DNA from: Domibacillus iocasae
GTDB taxonomy: Bacteria > Bacillota > Bacilli > Bacillales > Domibacillaceae
Direction: 5' to 3'
Length of the DNA stretch: 64,000 nucleotides
Assembly: GCF_001750285.1 (NCBI RefSeq)
Contig: NZ_MAMP01000020.1
Coordinates: 186,001-250,000 of the forward strand
The position numbers and the translations under genes are program-made. Below are positions 8,282 to 16,776 of this stretch, piece by piece; position 1 is the first letter of the stretch; the number at the start of each line of letters is the position of its first letter. The notes under the pieces are model-generated. The model saw only the letters and a list, made by a program, of their open reading frames with translations, was not told the origin of the DNA and did not search any database.

Positions 8282-9370
8282 TTATTGATTCATTTTTAAG
8301 CGTTGGTTTTTCTTCTCTTGAAGCTGGCCAGAAGAAGCACCATCACCTGAGAAAAGATGATTTGAACCAGTAGAAGAAAAGCCTTGCTGCTGCACGTGGC
8401 CCACTGTCGCATCATAAAAAGCATTTACGTAATCATCTGAAAGACCGTCGCCTTTAAAATCCGGCTTCGCTTTCAAAATGACTGCTTCCTTGATCTCGCG
8501 TTCTGATTTACCTTTAAAGTCAAATGAATCTTCTAGTAGCGGCTTTGCACCAGCAATTAGTGCCACTCGCGCCTCCACCTTCTGATCTAATTCATCCGCA
8601 GACATTTGATTTTCCTTCGCGTCTTTCGCTTCTTTTTGCGCCGCTTCTAACGCAACTGCCTGTGCATCGAAGCGACCTTTCAGACTGTCATATTCCTTTA
8701 CTTTTGAATCAGCTACAAGAAGCTTCGCATCCTGCGCATCCATATAGGCTTTTACAGTCGGATCCACTTCATAATCTTTTCCGTCAATTTTGTATACTGG
8801 CATGTTTGGTTTCCCTCCACTTTCATTATCAATTTGCCATGCATCAGAATCAGCGCGGATCGCCACTTTCGGGCCCGCTCGTCCTCTGTCCACGATGGCG
8901 ACATGGTTAATATCAATATTTTTCTGCACATAGCCGTATTCATCACCTTGGTATGTGCCGCGCTGTTCCACAATATCGCTTAAAAACCCGATACTGATTT
9001 CACTTTGTTCACCGCTAAAGATACGGTCCATTAAAGCAGCATCCGTGACTGTCATAGAAACAACCAGCATGCCACCTTCTACACGGCTGTCTGTATGTGT
9101 CATTCCTTTTGAATAACGGCTGATATTATCGACTGTTACTTCTTCATTTGGATGTCCGTCCGTTACTGGCTTTGCCCGTGCTGAATAGATGGCTAAATCA
9201 CTGAACACATCGTCTGGAAGCTTTGCTTCATACTGAACCGTTCCATCCTGCCTTTGATACGGAAAAACGCCAGGGCGGGTAATAGGAGCGGTCACAGTTA
9301 AAAAACCGAATGAATCCTTTTTCAGCATGGAATCCCTAATCAGCATCTTGTCATATCGCTGTACTCTCAC
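8282..9370 (-). CDS. Prohead protease fused to scaffold (DUF2213-like)
   Basis: A 362-residue protein with a GTG start at 9370 after GGAGGTG. The N-terminal half (to about residue 165) resembles DUF2213 proteases: VTDGHP, SEISIGFLSD and INHVAIVDRGRAG supply the likely His, Ser and His. The C-terminal half is charged and helical (residues about 210-300) and should act as the scaffold that is cut away during capsid maturation. A terminator lies just upstream, behind an inserted gene, so this gene needs read-through or its own promoter. Confidence 0.75.
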   Translation of the reverse strand: MRVQRYDKMLIRDSMLKKDSFGFLTVTAPITRPGVFPYQRQDGTVQYEAKLPDDVFSDLAIYSARAKPVTDGHPNEEVTVDNISRYSKGMTHTDSRVEGGMLVVSMTVTDAALMDRIFSGEQSEISIGFLSDIVEQRGTYQGDEYGYVQKNIDINHVAIVDRGRAGPKVAIRADSDAWQIDNESGGKPNMPVYKIDGKDYEVDPTVKAYMDAQDAKLLVADSKVKEYDSLKGRFDAQAVALEAAQKEAKDAKENQMSADELDQKVEARVALIAGAKPLLEDSFDFKGKSEREIKEAVILKAKPDFKGDGLSDDYVNAFYDATVGHVQQQGFSSTGSNHLFSGDGASSGQLQEKKNQRLKMNQ

Positions 9371-9394
9371 AATGTTCTCACCTCCTTTTAAGCA

Positions 9395-9422
9395 ATAAAA
9401 AAAGACTATCTTAGTGATAGCC
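9395..9422 (-). terminator. Terminator behind the HEPN moron
   Basis: On the minus strand GGCTATC and GATAGTC pair across an ACTAA loop and are followed by seven T. It closes the inserted gene at 9432 and lies only about 25 bases before the protease start. Confidence 0.75.
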
Positions 9423-9431
9423 TTCTTCTCT

Positions 9432-10442
9432 TTATAAATTTTTCAAATCCGATACTAGTTCCGGTTCTTCTAAAGAAATAATTATTAAATTTTTCAATAA
9501 AACATACAGAAATTCAGTTGCCTTCTCTTTACTTTCTATGGATTGAAGGGTGCTTTCAAAATTAGCAAAGTCCCCATGAGCAATAGTGCTTCTGTAATTA
9601 TATAGCTTACCTATAGTTTTTTCGAAATTAGCGGGATTATTAAAGTACTCTTTTAGGACCAAGGGCTTCTTAAATCTTTTATTTAGGAGAAGCAACTTCT
9701 TAGACAACTGATGGGTAATTCCTTTATCCCCATCTCCTGATGGATTGTGAGCTAACAAGGATTCAATTATTGAGAATATACCCACATAAAAAAACGGGGT
9801 TTTTTTAGAAATCATTTTTAATGTCCCAAAATCCACCAATGCTTTTTGTATATAAGGGTATTTCTCAGCATCTGCTCGGAAATTTCTGACTAGAGTATAA
9901 AGTGTTTTTATATCTTCAGCATCAACTTCTGATATCTCTATTATATTGTAATCATCAGCATCGTTATCTAAAAAATTAAAATAGATGTTAGGTTGATTTA
10001 TAATTCCAGTTGCAGAGCCTATACGGCGTATCGACATAATAGTATGCTGATTAAGTGGATCTTTGAAATAATCATCTATAGATACAAATTCATCCTTATC
10101 AAAAGTGTACAGCAATTCAAAAAGTTTGTTTAAACCGTTTTTCCACAATGTTATTGCTAGCACAAAGTCACTACTCACAAATGATTTATTCACTTCTATT
10201 ACCCAATAATTCCAATCTTTTTCATCTATTTCTTCAAACTTATAGCCATTATCGATGGGTTTGGAAATTGATTCATGCCTGTGCCTCAATCCGTCTGAGT
10301 TACCTAGAGAATCCATCCCCTCTTTTATATCCTTAATCTCTTCACTTGTAGCTTTTCTAAGATGATGCCCTTCTATCAATTCAATTTTTTCCTTACTATC
10401 TTTCAACCGAATTATATCTCCTAGAAACAAAAGACCGCTCAA
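9432..10442 (-). CDS. ApeA-like HEPN domain protein (candidate anti-phage moron)
   Basis: An AT-rich gene set between the head morphogenesis and protease genes, with no role in the late operon. The C-terminal region carries LYNYRSTIAHGD, the R-x4-H motif of HEPN ribonucleases of the ApeA type (Arg 284, His 289 from this start). HEPN proteins often cut RNA to stop phage growth. The frame opens at 10463, but a TTG at 10442 follows AGAGGTG at proper spacing, so I prefer it (336 residues). It is not coupled to neighbours and has its own terminator, so it is probably expressed from the lysogen. Family call is firm at motif level; the defence role is inferred. Confidence 0.7.
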   Translation of the reverse strand: MSGLLFLGDIIRLKDSKEKIELIEGHHLRKATSEEIKDIKEGMDSLGNSDGLRHRHESISKPIDNGYKFEEIDEKDWNYWVIEVNKSFVSSDFVLAITLWKNGLNKLFELLYTFDKDEFVSIDDYFKDPLNQHTIMSIRRIGSATGIINQPNIYFNFLDNDADDYNIIEISEVDAEDIKTLYTLVRNFRADAEKYPYIQKALVDFGTLKMISKKTPFFYVGIFSIIESLLAHNPSGDGDKGITHQLSKKLLLLNKRFKKPLVLKEYFNNPANFEKTIGKLYNYRSTIAHGDFANFESTLQSIESKEKATEFLYVLLKNLIIISLEEPELVSDLKNL

Positions 10443-10532
10443 ACCCTTACACCTCTTTATCAAAATAAATTTTTAAAATAGCCAAATTTATTTTAACATC
10501 TACTTACAAAGACTTTCCTTATTTGTTTAAAC

Positions 10533-11315
10533 TTATTCAAAGTAAGGTATCGCTGTACACCTACAATTATAGTCAGTACCCGGCAACCCAACAGCCGGCG
10601 GATCAGCATATTCAAATACCTGTCCTTCCAGCTTGTCGTGCGAATCACGTACCTTTTCATCGTTTGATGTGCTCCACTTAAACTTCTTAACTCCCATTGC
10701 CTTGTGCCGTTCAGCAGTCATCTGGCCAAGAATGGAGCCTGTCTGATCCCGGGCAATGAATTTCGCCCGCTTCTCTGACATGCCTGTACGCTGCACCAGC
10801 TGATCCCGAATTTCTTTTGGACTGGTACCATTCTTTACGCCTTGATAGATAATGGATTCGATTTTAGGAAAGTATTCATCACGGATGGTGCTGATATAGC
10901 TCACATTCTCCGCTATGGACGTTCTCATGAACTCATCAAGCCAAGGCTCAAACTGCGTAGGATCGATGCCTTTCACACGCCCCTGATCCTGCATGTTCTT
11001 TTTGTTGAAATTGTTTACGCCATTCACAAAGTTAGAAGCAATGTTCAGGATATTATCAGCGGTAAAAATACCGAGCGATAATCCTTTCATGACCTCAATA
11101 GACTGCCTGATTACATCAAGCGGTCCATCAACTCTGTACGATTCATCATCAACACGGTTTCGGTACTCTTTGATCTGCGGCTTAATGCTTTCATCAAACA
11201 TGCTGAGAGTAACCTTGCCTAGCTCGTCTATGAGCCTTTTAACATTCCGATAATATGAAACTGCTACGGCATCGGGAAAAAGTGTGGGAGGCACTTTCCT
11301 AGCCATTCTGACCAC
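10533..11315 (-). CDS. Phage head morphogenesis protein (SPP1 gp7 / Mu F type)
   Basis: A 260-residue protein whose C-terminal third matches the minor head protein domain: KRAKFIARDQTGSIL, KKFKWSTSNDEKVRDSH and the closing YNCRCTAIPYF with its Cys pair. It overlaps the portal gene by up to 17 bases, as in SPP1-like head modules. These proteins ride on the portal and help in capsid assembly or DNA ejection. The start could be the GTG at 11315 or the ATG at 11306. Confidence 0.8.
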   Translation of the reverse strand: MVRMARKVPPTLFPDAVAVSYYRNVKRLIDELGKVTLSMFDESIKPQIKEYRNRVDDESYRVDGPLDVIRQSIEVMKGLSLGIFTADNILNIASNFVNGVNNFNKKNMQDQGRVKGIDPTQFEPWLDEFMRTSIAENVSYISTIRDEYFPKIESIIYQGVKNGTSPKEIRDQLVQRTGMSEKRAKFIARDQTGSILGQMTAERHKAMGVKKFKWSTSNDEKVRDSHDKLEGQVFEYADPPAVGLPGTDYNCRCTAIPYFE

Positions 11316-12666
11316 GTTCTTTCCAAGCTGAGTAGACTTCTTTCGCCATCTTATCTATATAAGCTGGATCGGCTGCATCCCCGCTGAGCTTCATTTCTTC
11401 TGCAAAACCAAACTGACCAAAGCGTGCTTCCCTCACATCATCTGGTGTGTGAACACCATGCGTAATGTAAATTGCATCCGTTTCAGCAGATATCTTCCGA
11501 ATTTCCGCATCTGTTTTGGCATCTACGGACCACAGAGGATTAAACTTAATTTCCCATTCCAGTGAGTCCGGATCCACGCGGCCGCCTGGTTCATCCTCTG
11601 CCCACAAAAGCATGCGGATTATCCGTTCAAGCAGCGGCTTCATTTCATTCTCCTGTGAAGCAGCAATGCGAGAGTAATAGTTCATGACATCGTATTGAGC
11701 GCCCGCCAGTGTACCGGCTTCCTGCCCTTTAATAACCGTTTTAGGCATACGAGCGGCACCGGCCAGGTAATCCCATACGAAATCCAGCAGATTATTGATG
11801 CCATTTGTATTTGTGGACTCCTTCTTCAACTCCTCGCCTTCAGCAATGATGGCAAGGGCTTCTGTTCGAAACATAAAGTCCATCAAAGTCGTTAATTCTC
11901 GTTTATCTTCTTTCGTCAAATCCTCAATGCCTTTTGATTTATATACCTTGAACGTGTAATCATAAAGGATTTGCCCGACGGACCACAGTGAAGTGTCTAG
12001 CACCTTAATGATATCGTACATCGGTTCAAGTAATGACTGTCCACGTTCCTCATCTTCCATGCGGCGTGTCTGATCATGCAGGAAGCGAGAAGAGTGAACA
12101 ATGGTTTCATCCATTTGCGGAACAATGATGCCAGATTTACTGGTGCGCCTACGAATTTTAAACCGTTCAATTTGACCGTACTTCGGACTGAATACATCTT
12201 CGTTCGTTAAAAAACTGGTCACTTTCATTCCAGAAAAAGCATGGAGATAATCGATTCTTTTTAATTCGTCCTCTTTCAATTCTGAGGCGAGGGTGAAATC
12301 TGTCTTCTGCGTTACACCAAGACTGACAAAGCCATCCCCACGCAAACGCTCGTACTGGCGCATCTTCTTGAATGCATCTTTCACGTTCAAATCAGCCAGT
12401 CGGCTCATGATGTCATTGCCTAACTTGTCATTCTCCATGCGCAAGGTGAACCAGCTGCGTGTCATATCCTCTGCGGGAATGTCGATGATGTTTTGAACAA
12501 TTCTGTTATTCGCATAAATATTAGTGATATCGCCCTCGCTTAACGTCTGCCGAAGTCCAGGCTTTTGGCGGACTAACATATCCTTTTCCCCGCCCTTGCC
12601 ATGGCCTATCATAAAATCATTTCTCTCTTGCTTCATTTGCTGTTTAGCCATATCCAATCTATTCAT
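11299..12666 (-). CDS. Phage portal protein (DUF1073 family)
   Basis: A 455-residue protein directly behind terL. The pattern IYANNRIVQNIIDIPAEDMTR at residues about 50-70, YERLRGDGFVSLGV and the C-terminal AGTLAGAQYDVMNYYSR are typical of DUF1073 portals, the dodecamer through which DNA enters and leaves the head. Databases sometimes label this family by the unrelated Acb1 activity; I see no Acb1-type phosphodiesterase domain at the C-terminus. Confidence 0.85.
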   Translation of the reverse strand: MNRLDMAKQQMKQERNDFMIGHGKGGEKDMLVRQKPGLRQTLSEGDITNIYANNRIVQNIIDIPAEDMTRSWFTLRMENDKLGNDIMSRLADLNVKDAFKKMRQYERLRGDGFVSLGVTQKTDFTLASELKEDELKRIDYLHAFSGMKVTSFLTNEDVFSPKYGQIERFKIRRRTSKSGIIVPQMDETIVHSSRFLHDQTRRMEDEERGQSLLEPMYDIIKVLDTSLWSVGQILYDYTFKVYKSKGIEDLTKEDKRELTTLMDFMFRTEALAIIAEGEELKKESTNTNGINNLLDFVWDYLAGAARMPKTVIKGQEAGTLAGAQYDVMNYYSRIAASQENEMKPLLERIIRMLLWAEDEPGGRVDPDSLEWEIKFNPLWSVDAKTDAEIRKISAETDAIYITHGVHTPDDVREARFGQFGFAEEMKLSGDAADPAYIDKMAKEVYSAWKERGQNG

Positions 12667-12670
12667 TTAT

Positions 12671-14131
12671 TCACCTCCCAGCTAATCGTTTTTGACGTTC
12701 GAGCAAGTTGCTTTTTGCTGTCTGAAGCTTATTCAAAGCCTGCGTTGCACTATCGACCATATCGTCATTTTTCCCATTAGGAAAAGCGGTGGCTTCCTCA
12801 ATGAAGTCATTCACCCAAGGAGCAATAGCTGGATGCGGCAGATACACATTACCAGCTTCCACAAGTGGCGATACTGCATTTGCCCTTACTTCCTTGCCGC
12901 CTTCCGGATTGACGGCAATTAACCCGCTGATTTCATCCTGTAACATCTGGATGACAGCAGGTCCGTTTGCTTTATCTTCAATGTATTTGGCTTTAGCAGC
13001 TGGCCACTTGGCTGTCAGCTGACGGATAGCCTTCATGGTTTCTGGCAGGTTTAACCGGTCCCGGATCATATCAAGCAAAAAGAAATTCGCCTGCTTTTTG
13101 CCCCAGACTTCACCGACAACAAAGTCAGATGTTTTGGTGTCTTTGAAGGTACAGTCCCAAGATTGAGCTTGTTTATCCCATATACGCGGCAGGATCTCTA
13201 CATCATTTGATAAGCCAAGCTGAGCCCTGGTTGTTTCATCCGGTACGTAGAATTTCCACCAGTGACGATTAAAAATGTTTCCGCCTGCTGGTGAAGGACG
13301 TTGTTGAAATAGAGAAGCCCATGTACGGGAACCAACCTCGATTTTTTTGTTTTTTGCCCATTCTTCATCAAATCCAAGCTCAGGGCAAAGCGGCTCTCCC
13401 ATCTCCCTGCCAAGTGCATCGTCTTCATCCTCTGCAATAGCCGGAAGCCGAAGCCGCTGCCAGTTATAAGGCGACCGCTCAAGCAGTCTCCCAATAATGT
13501 CATCTTCATGCCAGCGGGTCATGATGACAATGACAGAGCCTCCTTTGTGCAAGCGCGTTGACAAGGTGCTCTCCCACTCTGCCCATACCTTATCGCGAAT
13601 GGTACTTGAATTTGCTTCTTCAGCATTTTTAAATGGGTCATCAATCAGCAGCAAGTCTGCACCTTCGCCAGTAATAGAACCTCCGATACCAGTTGCAATC
13701 ATCCCGCCACGTTTCCCGCCAATCCCCCAGTTATTTTGAGCCGCATTCACAGCCGAAATTTCAACGTCAAAAAGAGCCTTGCCGTATTCCTCTACTTTTT
13801 GCCGGTTCAGGCGCCCAAATTTGCGGGCCAAAGAATCAGCATAAGAGGCAGCAATGACTCGTTTATCTGGATTGTTTGCAATGAAATAAGAAGGAAACGA
13901 TTCTGTCACAGTCATTGATTTACCATGACGCGGCGGCATTTCGATCATCAGGAAACGCTGTTCACCTTTAGCGATAGGCTCAAGTGCATCACAGATGAAT
14001 TGAGTATGCCGAAAATGCGTATAATTTCCACGATGAACATGGACCACGTAATCACGAAAAGAGCGGCGGGCAAGTTCTTCCCTGGCTAATTTCGCAATCG
14101 CTTTTCGTTGTTCAGTCGTCAGAGCGGGCAA
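12671..14131 (-). CDS. terL: Terminase large subunit
   Basis: A 486-residue packaging motor. Walker A is MPPRHGKS with Lys 71, Walker B is LLLIDDPF with Asp 164-165, and the C-terminal nuclease domain contributes YIEDKANG and KNDDMVDSATQAL. TTG start at 14131 after GAGGAAAC, overlapping the small subunit by 20 bases. It cuts concatemeric DNA and pumps it into proheads docked through the portal encoded next. Confidence 0.92.
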   Translation of the reverse strand: MPALTTEQRKAIAKLAREELARRSFRDYVVHVHRGNYTHFRHTQFICDALEPIAKGEQRFLMIEMPPRHGKSMTVTESFPSYFIANNPDKRVIAASYADSLARKFGRLNRQKVEEYGKALFDVEISAVNAAQNNWGIGGKRGGMIATGIGGSITGEGADLLLIDDPFKNAEEANSSTIRDKVWAEWESTLSTRLHKGGSVIVIMTRWHEDDIIGRLLERSPYNWQRLRLPAIAEDEDDALGREMGEPLCPELGFDEEWAKNKKIEVGSRTWASLFQQRPSPAGGNIFNRHWWKFYVPDETTRAQLGLSNDVEILPRIWDKQAQSWDCTFKDTKTSDFVVGEVWGKKQANFFLLDMIRDRLNLPETMKAIRQLTAKWPAAKAKYIEDKANGPAVIQMLQDEISGLIAVNPEGGKEVRANAVSPLVEAGNVYLPHPAIAPWVNDFIEEATAFPNGKNDDMVDSATQALNKLQTAKSNLLERQKRLAGR

Positions 14132-14693
14132 GTTTCCTCAACTCCTCTACCGACAGGCCAGAAAGATCAATATTGTTGGTGATCTCGCCGCCATGCTCAA
14201 TTTCACGCTTGTCTCTCCATTCAGCAGGCTTTCTATTTTTCAGCCAAAAAATTTGAGCGGTTGTATCAGGGGATACCTGCTTAACCACTTTCTTTTCAAG
14301 CACTTCTCTTCTCTTTGGAATGGACAAAATAAATAAGTCGCGCTCATCCTGCGTAGCATTCGGATGCGCTTTATTCCAGATGCCTAATTCGACATCCACT
14401 TTTAAATCATATTCTTCCTGGCTTAACGGCATTGAAATATAGGTTTCTTCTTCAAATTGATACCCAAGCGCCCGTTTAAGCAAGGCGTTCTCAACCTGAC
14501 GATCGACAATCTCCTTGCCTCTTTTTAAGGCGTCAGAAATGTCGGGATACTTCTTCTTCCAGTCGTATAGTGTCTGGCGTTTTATCCCCATGTTGTGGGC
14601 AATCTGTTCATCAGTTAAGCCGTCTCTGGCCCATCCTTCAATCTGCAAAAGACCTTCTGGAGTGAGCCATTGTTCGAACTTCCCTTTAGCCAT
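14112..14693 (-). CDS. terS: Terminase small subunit
   Basis: A 193-residue protein with an N-terminal helix-turn-helix (WARDGLTDEQIAHNMGIKRQ, then TLYDWKKKYP) that would bind the pac or cos site. The C-terminal part (TTAQIFWLKNRKPAEWRDKR) matches Firmicute small terminases and should recruit the large subunit. It lies at the head of the packaging genes, directly after the terminator of an inserted gene, so a late promoter or read-through must feed it. Confidence 0.85.
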   Translation of the reverse strand: MAKGKFEQWLTPEGLLQIEGWARDGLTDEQIAHNMGIKRQTLYDWKKKYPDISDALKRGKEIVDRQVENALLKRALGYQFEEETYISMPLSQEEYDLKVDVELGIWNKAHPNATQDERDLFILSIPKRREVLEKKVVKQVSPDTTAQIFWLKNRKPAEWRDKREIEHGGEITNNIDLSGLSVEELRKLARSDD

Positions 14694-14729
14694 CCATAAA
14701 CACCACCTCCAAATTTATTTTGAACAAAG

Positions 14730-14758
14730 AAAAAGCATCCCGCAAAGGGATGCTTTTT
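14730..14758 (-). terminator. Terminator after the gene at 14757
   Basis: A 12 bp perfect stem (AAAAAGCATCCC with GGGATGCTTTTT, five-base loop) works on both strands. On the minus strand it overlaps the stop codon of the upstream gene and isolates it from the terminase genes. Confidence 0.85.
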
Positions 14759-15251
14759 AATTAGCAAATAATTTTTTTATTACTTCTTCTGCACTATCCA
14801 TTTTTCTTCCTATTCTTCGAGCAGTATATGTAACAATAGGATTGTTAAAATGGCTAGTCACTCTTTTCTCTGTTTCAATAGATCTTTTCAGCTTAGTAAT
14901 TTCTTGGTCTAATTTATCCACTGGTAATGTGTAAGAGTCACTTCGATTGTGACCTTGAACTTCGATAAACACATCTGTGAACTGCTCATTCCCATTGTAA
15001 ATCTTTGCTATATTGCCTTCAAGTGCAACTTGAAATGTAGTGCTTTTATATCTAGCTACTACTTTGTTGGGGAGTTTTTCTATATCGAATCCTTCATCTT
15101 CAAAGAACCGAGAAAAGGCATCAAGCAATTCAGATCTTTTTTTAATTAAAGCTGGTTCTACCTTTGCTTGGTACAATTGATTATTTTGAGATTGCAATTG
15201 AGAAAATTCTTCTTTCAAGTCTTCAATTTCTCTTATTTTTCCTATATTCAT
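14757..15251 (-). CDS. Hypothetical coiled-coil phage protein (moron-like)
   Basis: A 164-residue protein with an excellent ribosome site (AAAGGAGGTG). The N-terminal 45 residues (IREIEDLKEEFSQLQSQNNQ) and a segment near 115-130 look coiled-coil; between them lies a small mixed alpha/beta part (VIVARY-like strands and IEVQGHNRSDSY). No family is recognised. It is AT-rich, has its own strong terminator and stands between the regulatory region and terminase, so it may be a lysogen-expressed moron or simply the first late gene. Confidence 0.65.
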   Translation of the reverse strand: MNIGKIREIEDLKEEFSQLQSQNNQLYQAKVEPALIKKRSELLDAFSRFFEDEGFDIEKLPNKVVARYKSTTFQVALEGNIAKIYNGNEQFTDVFIEVQGHNRSDSYTLPVDKLDQEITKLKRSIETEKRVTSHFNNPIVTYTARRIGRKMDSAEEVIKKLFAN

Positions 15252-15440
15252 TTATTTCACCTCCTTTTCTCTATACTATAATTCTAGAAAAAAAGACATA
15301 ATCCTCCAAAAATCGTTTGTCATATTTCTATAAATTAAAAAACACCATTGTAAGACAACTCAAATTTGACAAAAGGAGATAATTTCCTTCACCATACCTC
15401 ACTAATTCGATGTTATGATTGTTCGGGCGAGGTGAATATC
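15252..15440. other. AT-rich intergenic region between late and early modules
   Basis: The minus-strand text before 15251 holds TATAGT-like -10 elements but no convincing -35, which would fit an activator-dependent late promoter. On the plus strand a gene starts at 15441 after GAGGTG. I see no RNA gene or repeat here. Confidence 0.35.
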
Positions 15441-15611
15441 ATGGAAACAAAGCAAGAAATTGATTTAAGTGTCACTTACAATATCCTTGAATATCCGGAT
15501 ATTAAAAGCGGGCGTTGTGACAACTGCGATAACGCTCAATTTAAGAGCTCGATTAAAAATGCTATTTTTTTACGCGAATGCCGGAAATGTGGCATGAAGA
15601 AAATAATTTAA
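15441..15611 (+). CDS. Small zinc-ribbon protein
   Basis: A 56-residue protein from ATG 15441 after GAGGTGAATATC; the frame is open further upstream but without a ribosome site. Two CxxC pairs (CDNCDN and CRKCGMK) spaced by about 20 residues can bind zinc. It reads rightward, against the surrounding operons, and is followed by its own terminator, so it is an independent unit. Function unknown. Confidence 0.6.
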   Translation: METKQEIDLSVTYNILEYPDIKSGRCDNCDNAQFKSSIKNAIFLRECRKCGMKKII

Positions 15612-15640
15612 CCCCGCCGACTGGCAGGGTTTATTTTTTT
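15611..15640 (+). terminator. Terminator of the zinc-ribbon gene
   Basis: ACCCCGCC and GGCAGGGT pair across GACT and are followed by TTATTTTTTT on the plus strand, starting at the stop codon of the gene. Confidence 0.8.
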
Positions 15641-15777
15641 ACTCTCTCATTTATATGCCATCTGTACGACAAAAAGCGCCAGTAAAGGCGATTGCCGTTA
15701 AAGACGCTTTTCGAACGGACTACATGTTTTTTCTCCAAAAGGGCACAATATGTCCAGGTCTAGAAAGGAGAGAGGAT

Positions 15778-15867
15778 ATGAAACGGATTTTAAAAGCCTT
15801 CTGCACAGCGTTGTGCATGATTCTAATTACATTTATCACCGCGTTGTTAATCGTAAAGGTACTATAA
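15778..15867 (+). CDS. 29-residue hydrophobic peptide
   Basis: ATG at 15778 follows AAAGGAGAGAGGAT. The product is a positively charged start (MKRILK) and one membrane helix of about 20 residues. It lies alone on the plus strand between regulatory and late genes. Upstream (15670-15710) is an inverted repeat AAAAGCG...CGCTTTT; downstream is a GAGGG...CCCTC hairpin. The shape fits a type I toxin-like or small membrane regulatory peptide, but I see no clear antisense RNA. Confidence 0.45.
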   Translation: MKRILKAFCTALCMILITFITALLIVKVL

Positions 15868-15960
15868 ACGGACGAGGGTGCCCGCCCTCTTCCAACCTTC
15901 AGGGTTATTATGCCACATAATATAATAAATATTATAAATTATTTGCACTAATAAACATTA

Positions 15961-15994
15961 TAAAAAGCCTTTTTCACGAAACAAGAAAAAGGCT
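15961..15994 (-). terminator. Terminator of the early operon
   Basis: On the minus strand AGCCTTTTTC and GAAAAAGGCT form a 10 bp stem followed by TTTTTAT; it overlaps the 3' end of the sigma-like regulator gene. Confidence 0.85.
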
Positions 15995-16465
15995 GCCATT
16001 TTTCCGATCTTCAATTTTTCGTTCTGCCCGTTCCAGATACGTCTGGACAGATGATTTACTAAGCCCCAGCAATTCTGCCGTATACTCAAACGTGATTCCT
16101 TCCGCTTTAACCAGTGTAAAAACATCCCTTTCACGTTGTGTTAAATCTCCCAGTACATCGTCCAGCAACCATTGCTCATCAGCTGTCAGCTTCTGTTCCT
16201 CACTAGCCACTCTATTTGGCACAACCGCTTCAATTAACTTTGGATCCAATGTATAAGCCCCTGTCCTATCTGCTCCCCGTCTTGCATCTGGATTCCGGCC
16301 AGACACCATCCACTGAATGGCAAACTCCATTTCGCTGATCATGCTGTTAATGAGCGTTTTATCCTGGAGATCCTGCTCTAACAATTCCGTTTTTGCTTCA
16401 ATGGCTGCTTTCATTTCCTTTAGCGCTCGTAATGATTGTTTGTATTCGTAAATGAGTGTCCGCAT
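15974..16465 (-). CDS. Sigma-like late gene activator (ArpU/Xpf type)
   Basis: A 163-residue protein with a sigma-70 region 4-like C-terminal helix-turn-helix (LTQRERDVFTLVKAEGITFE followed by YTAELLGLSKSSVQTYLERA). Such positive-control sigma-like factors are the last early gene in many Bacillus phages and switch on the late operon. It starts at an ATG after AAAGGAGG and ends in a terminator; the late genes follow on the same strand. The N-terminal half is charged and helical. Confidence 0.75.
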   Translation of the reverse strand: MRTLIYEYKQSLRALKEMKAAIEAKTELLEQDLQDKTLINSMISEMEFAIQWMVSGRNPDARRGADRTGAYTLDPKLIEAVVPNRVASEEQKLTADEQWLLDDVLGDLTQRERDVFTLVKAEGITFEYTAELLGLSKSSVQTYLERAERKIEDRKNGSLFLVS

Positions 16466-16479
16466 AATCCAGTCCTCCT

Positions 16480-16680
16480 TTATTTGTAGGCGCCGCCTCT
16501 GCCGCGTCGCAATGTCTTCATACTTGTGTTCATCAAATACTTCATATCCCGCTCAGTGAACGATTCTGGTTGTTTGGCGGGCTGTTTCTTCTTCGGCTTT
16601 TGCTTTTGTGTCTTCTTTTTCTCCACTGGCATCGGGTTTGTGTTCTTCCACTGCTGCAGCTGCTCTTTCATCGTTTTCAT
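16480..16680 (-). CDS. Small basic protein
   Basis: A 66-residue lysine-rich protein (KKKTQKQKPKKKQPAKQ in the middle) with a C-terminal RRGRGG. The second of two in-frame ATGs (16680) has the better spacing from AAAGGAGCG. It precedes the late activator by 14 bases and probably is cotranscribed. The charge suggests nucleic-acid contact; no family recognised. Confidence 0.55.
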   Translation of the reverse strand: MKTMKEQLQQWKNTNPMPVEKKKTQKQKPKKKQPAKQPESFTERDMKYLMNTSMKTLRRGRGGAYK

Positions 16681-16704
16681 CCCCATCGCTCCTTTTTAGC
16701 AAAT

Positions 16705-16755
16705 AAAAAAGGACACCAAACAGCTCACGAATTTTCGTGTCTGTCTAGTGTCCTT
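16705..16755 (-). terminator. Long hairpin terminator
   Basis: On the minus strand AAGGACAC pairs with GTGTCCTT around an inner CACGAAAATTCGTG hairpin, then TTTTTTATT. It closes the membrane-protein gene at 16777. Confidence 0.8.
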
Positions 16756-16776
16756 CAGATGGCTGAGAGAACTCTA

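Noticed and set aside
11299-12666. Anti-CBASS Acb1 function for the DUF1073 protein
   Set aside because: Position and sequence fit a portal; no phosphodiesterase motif is visible.
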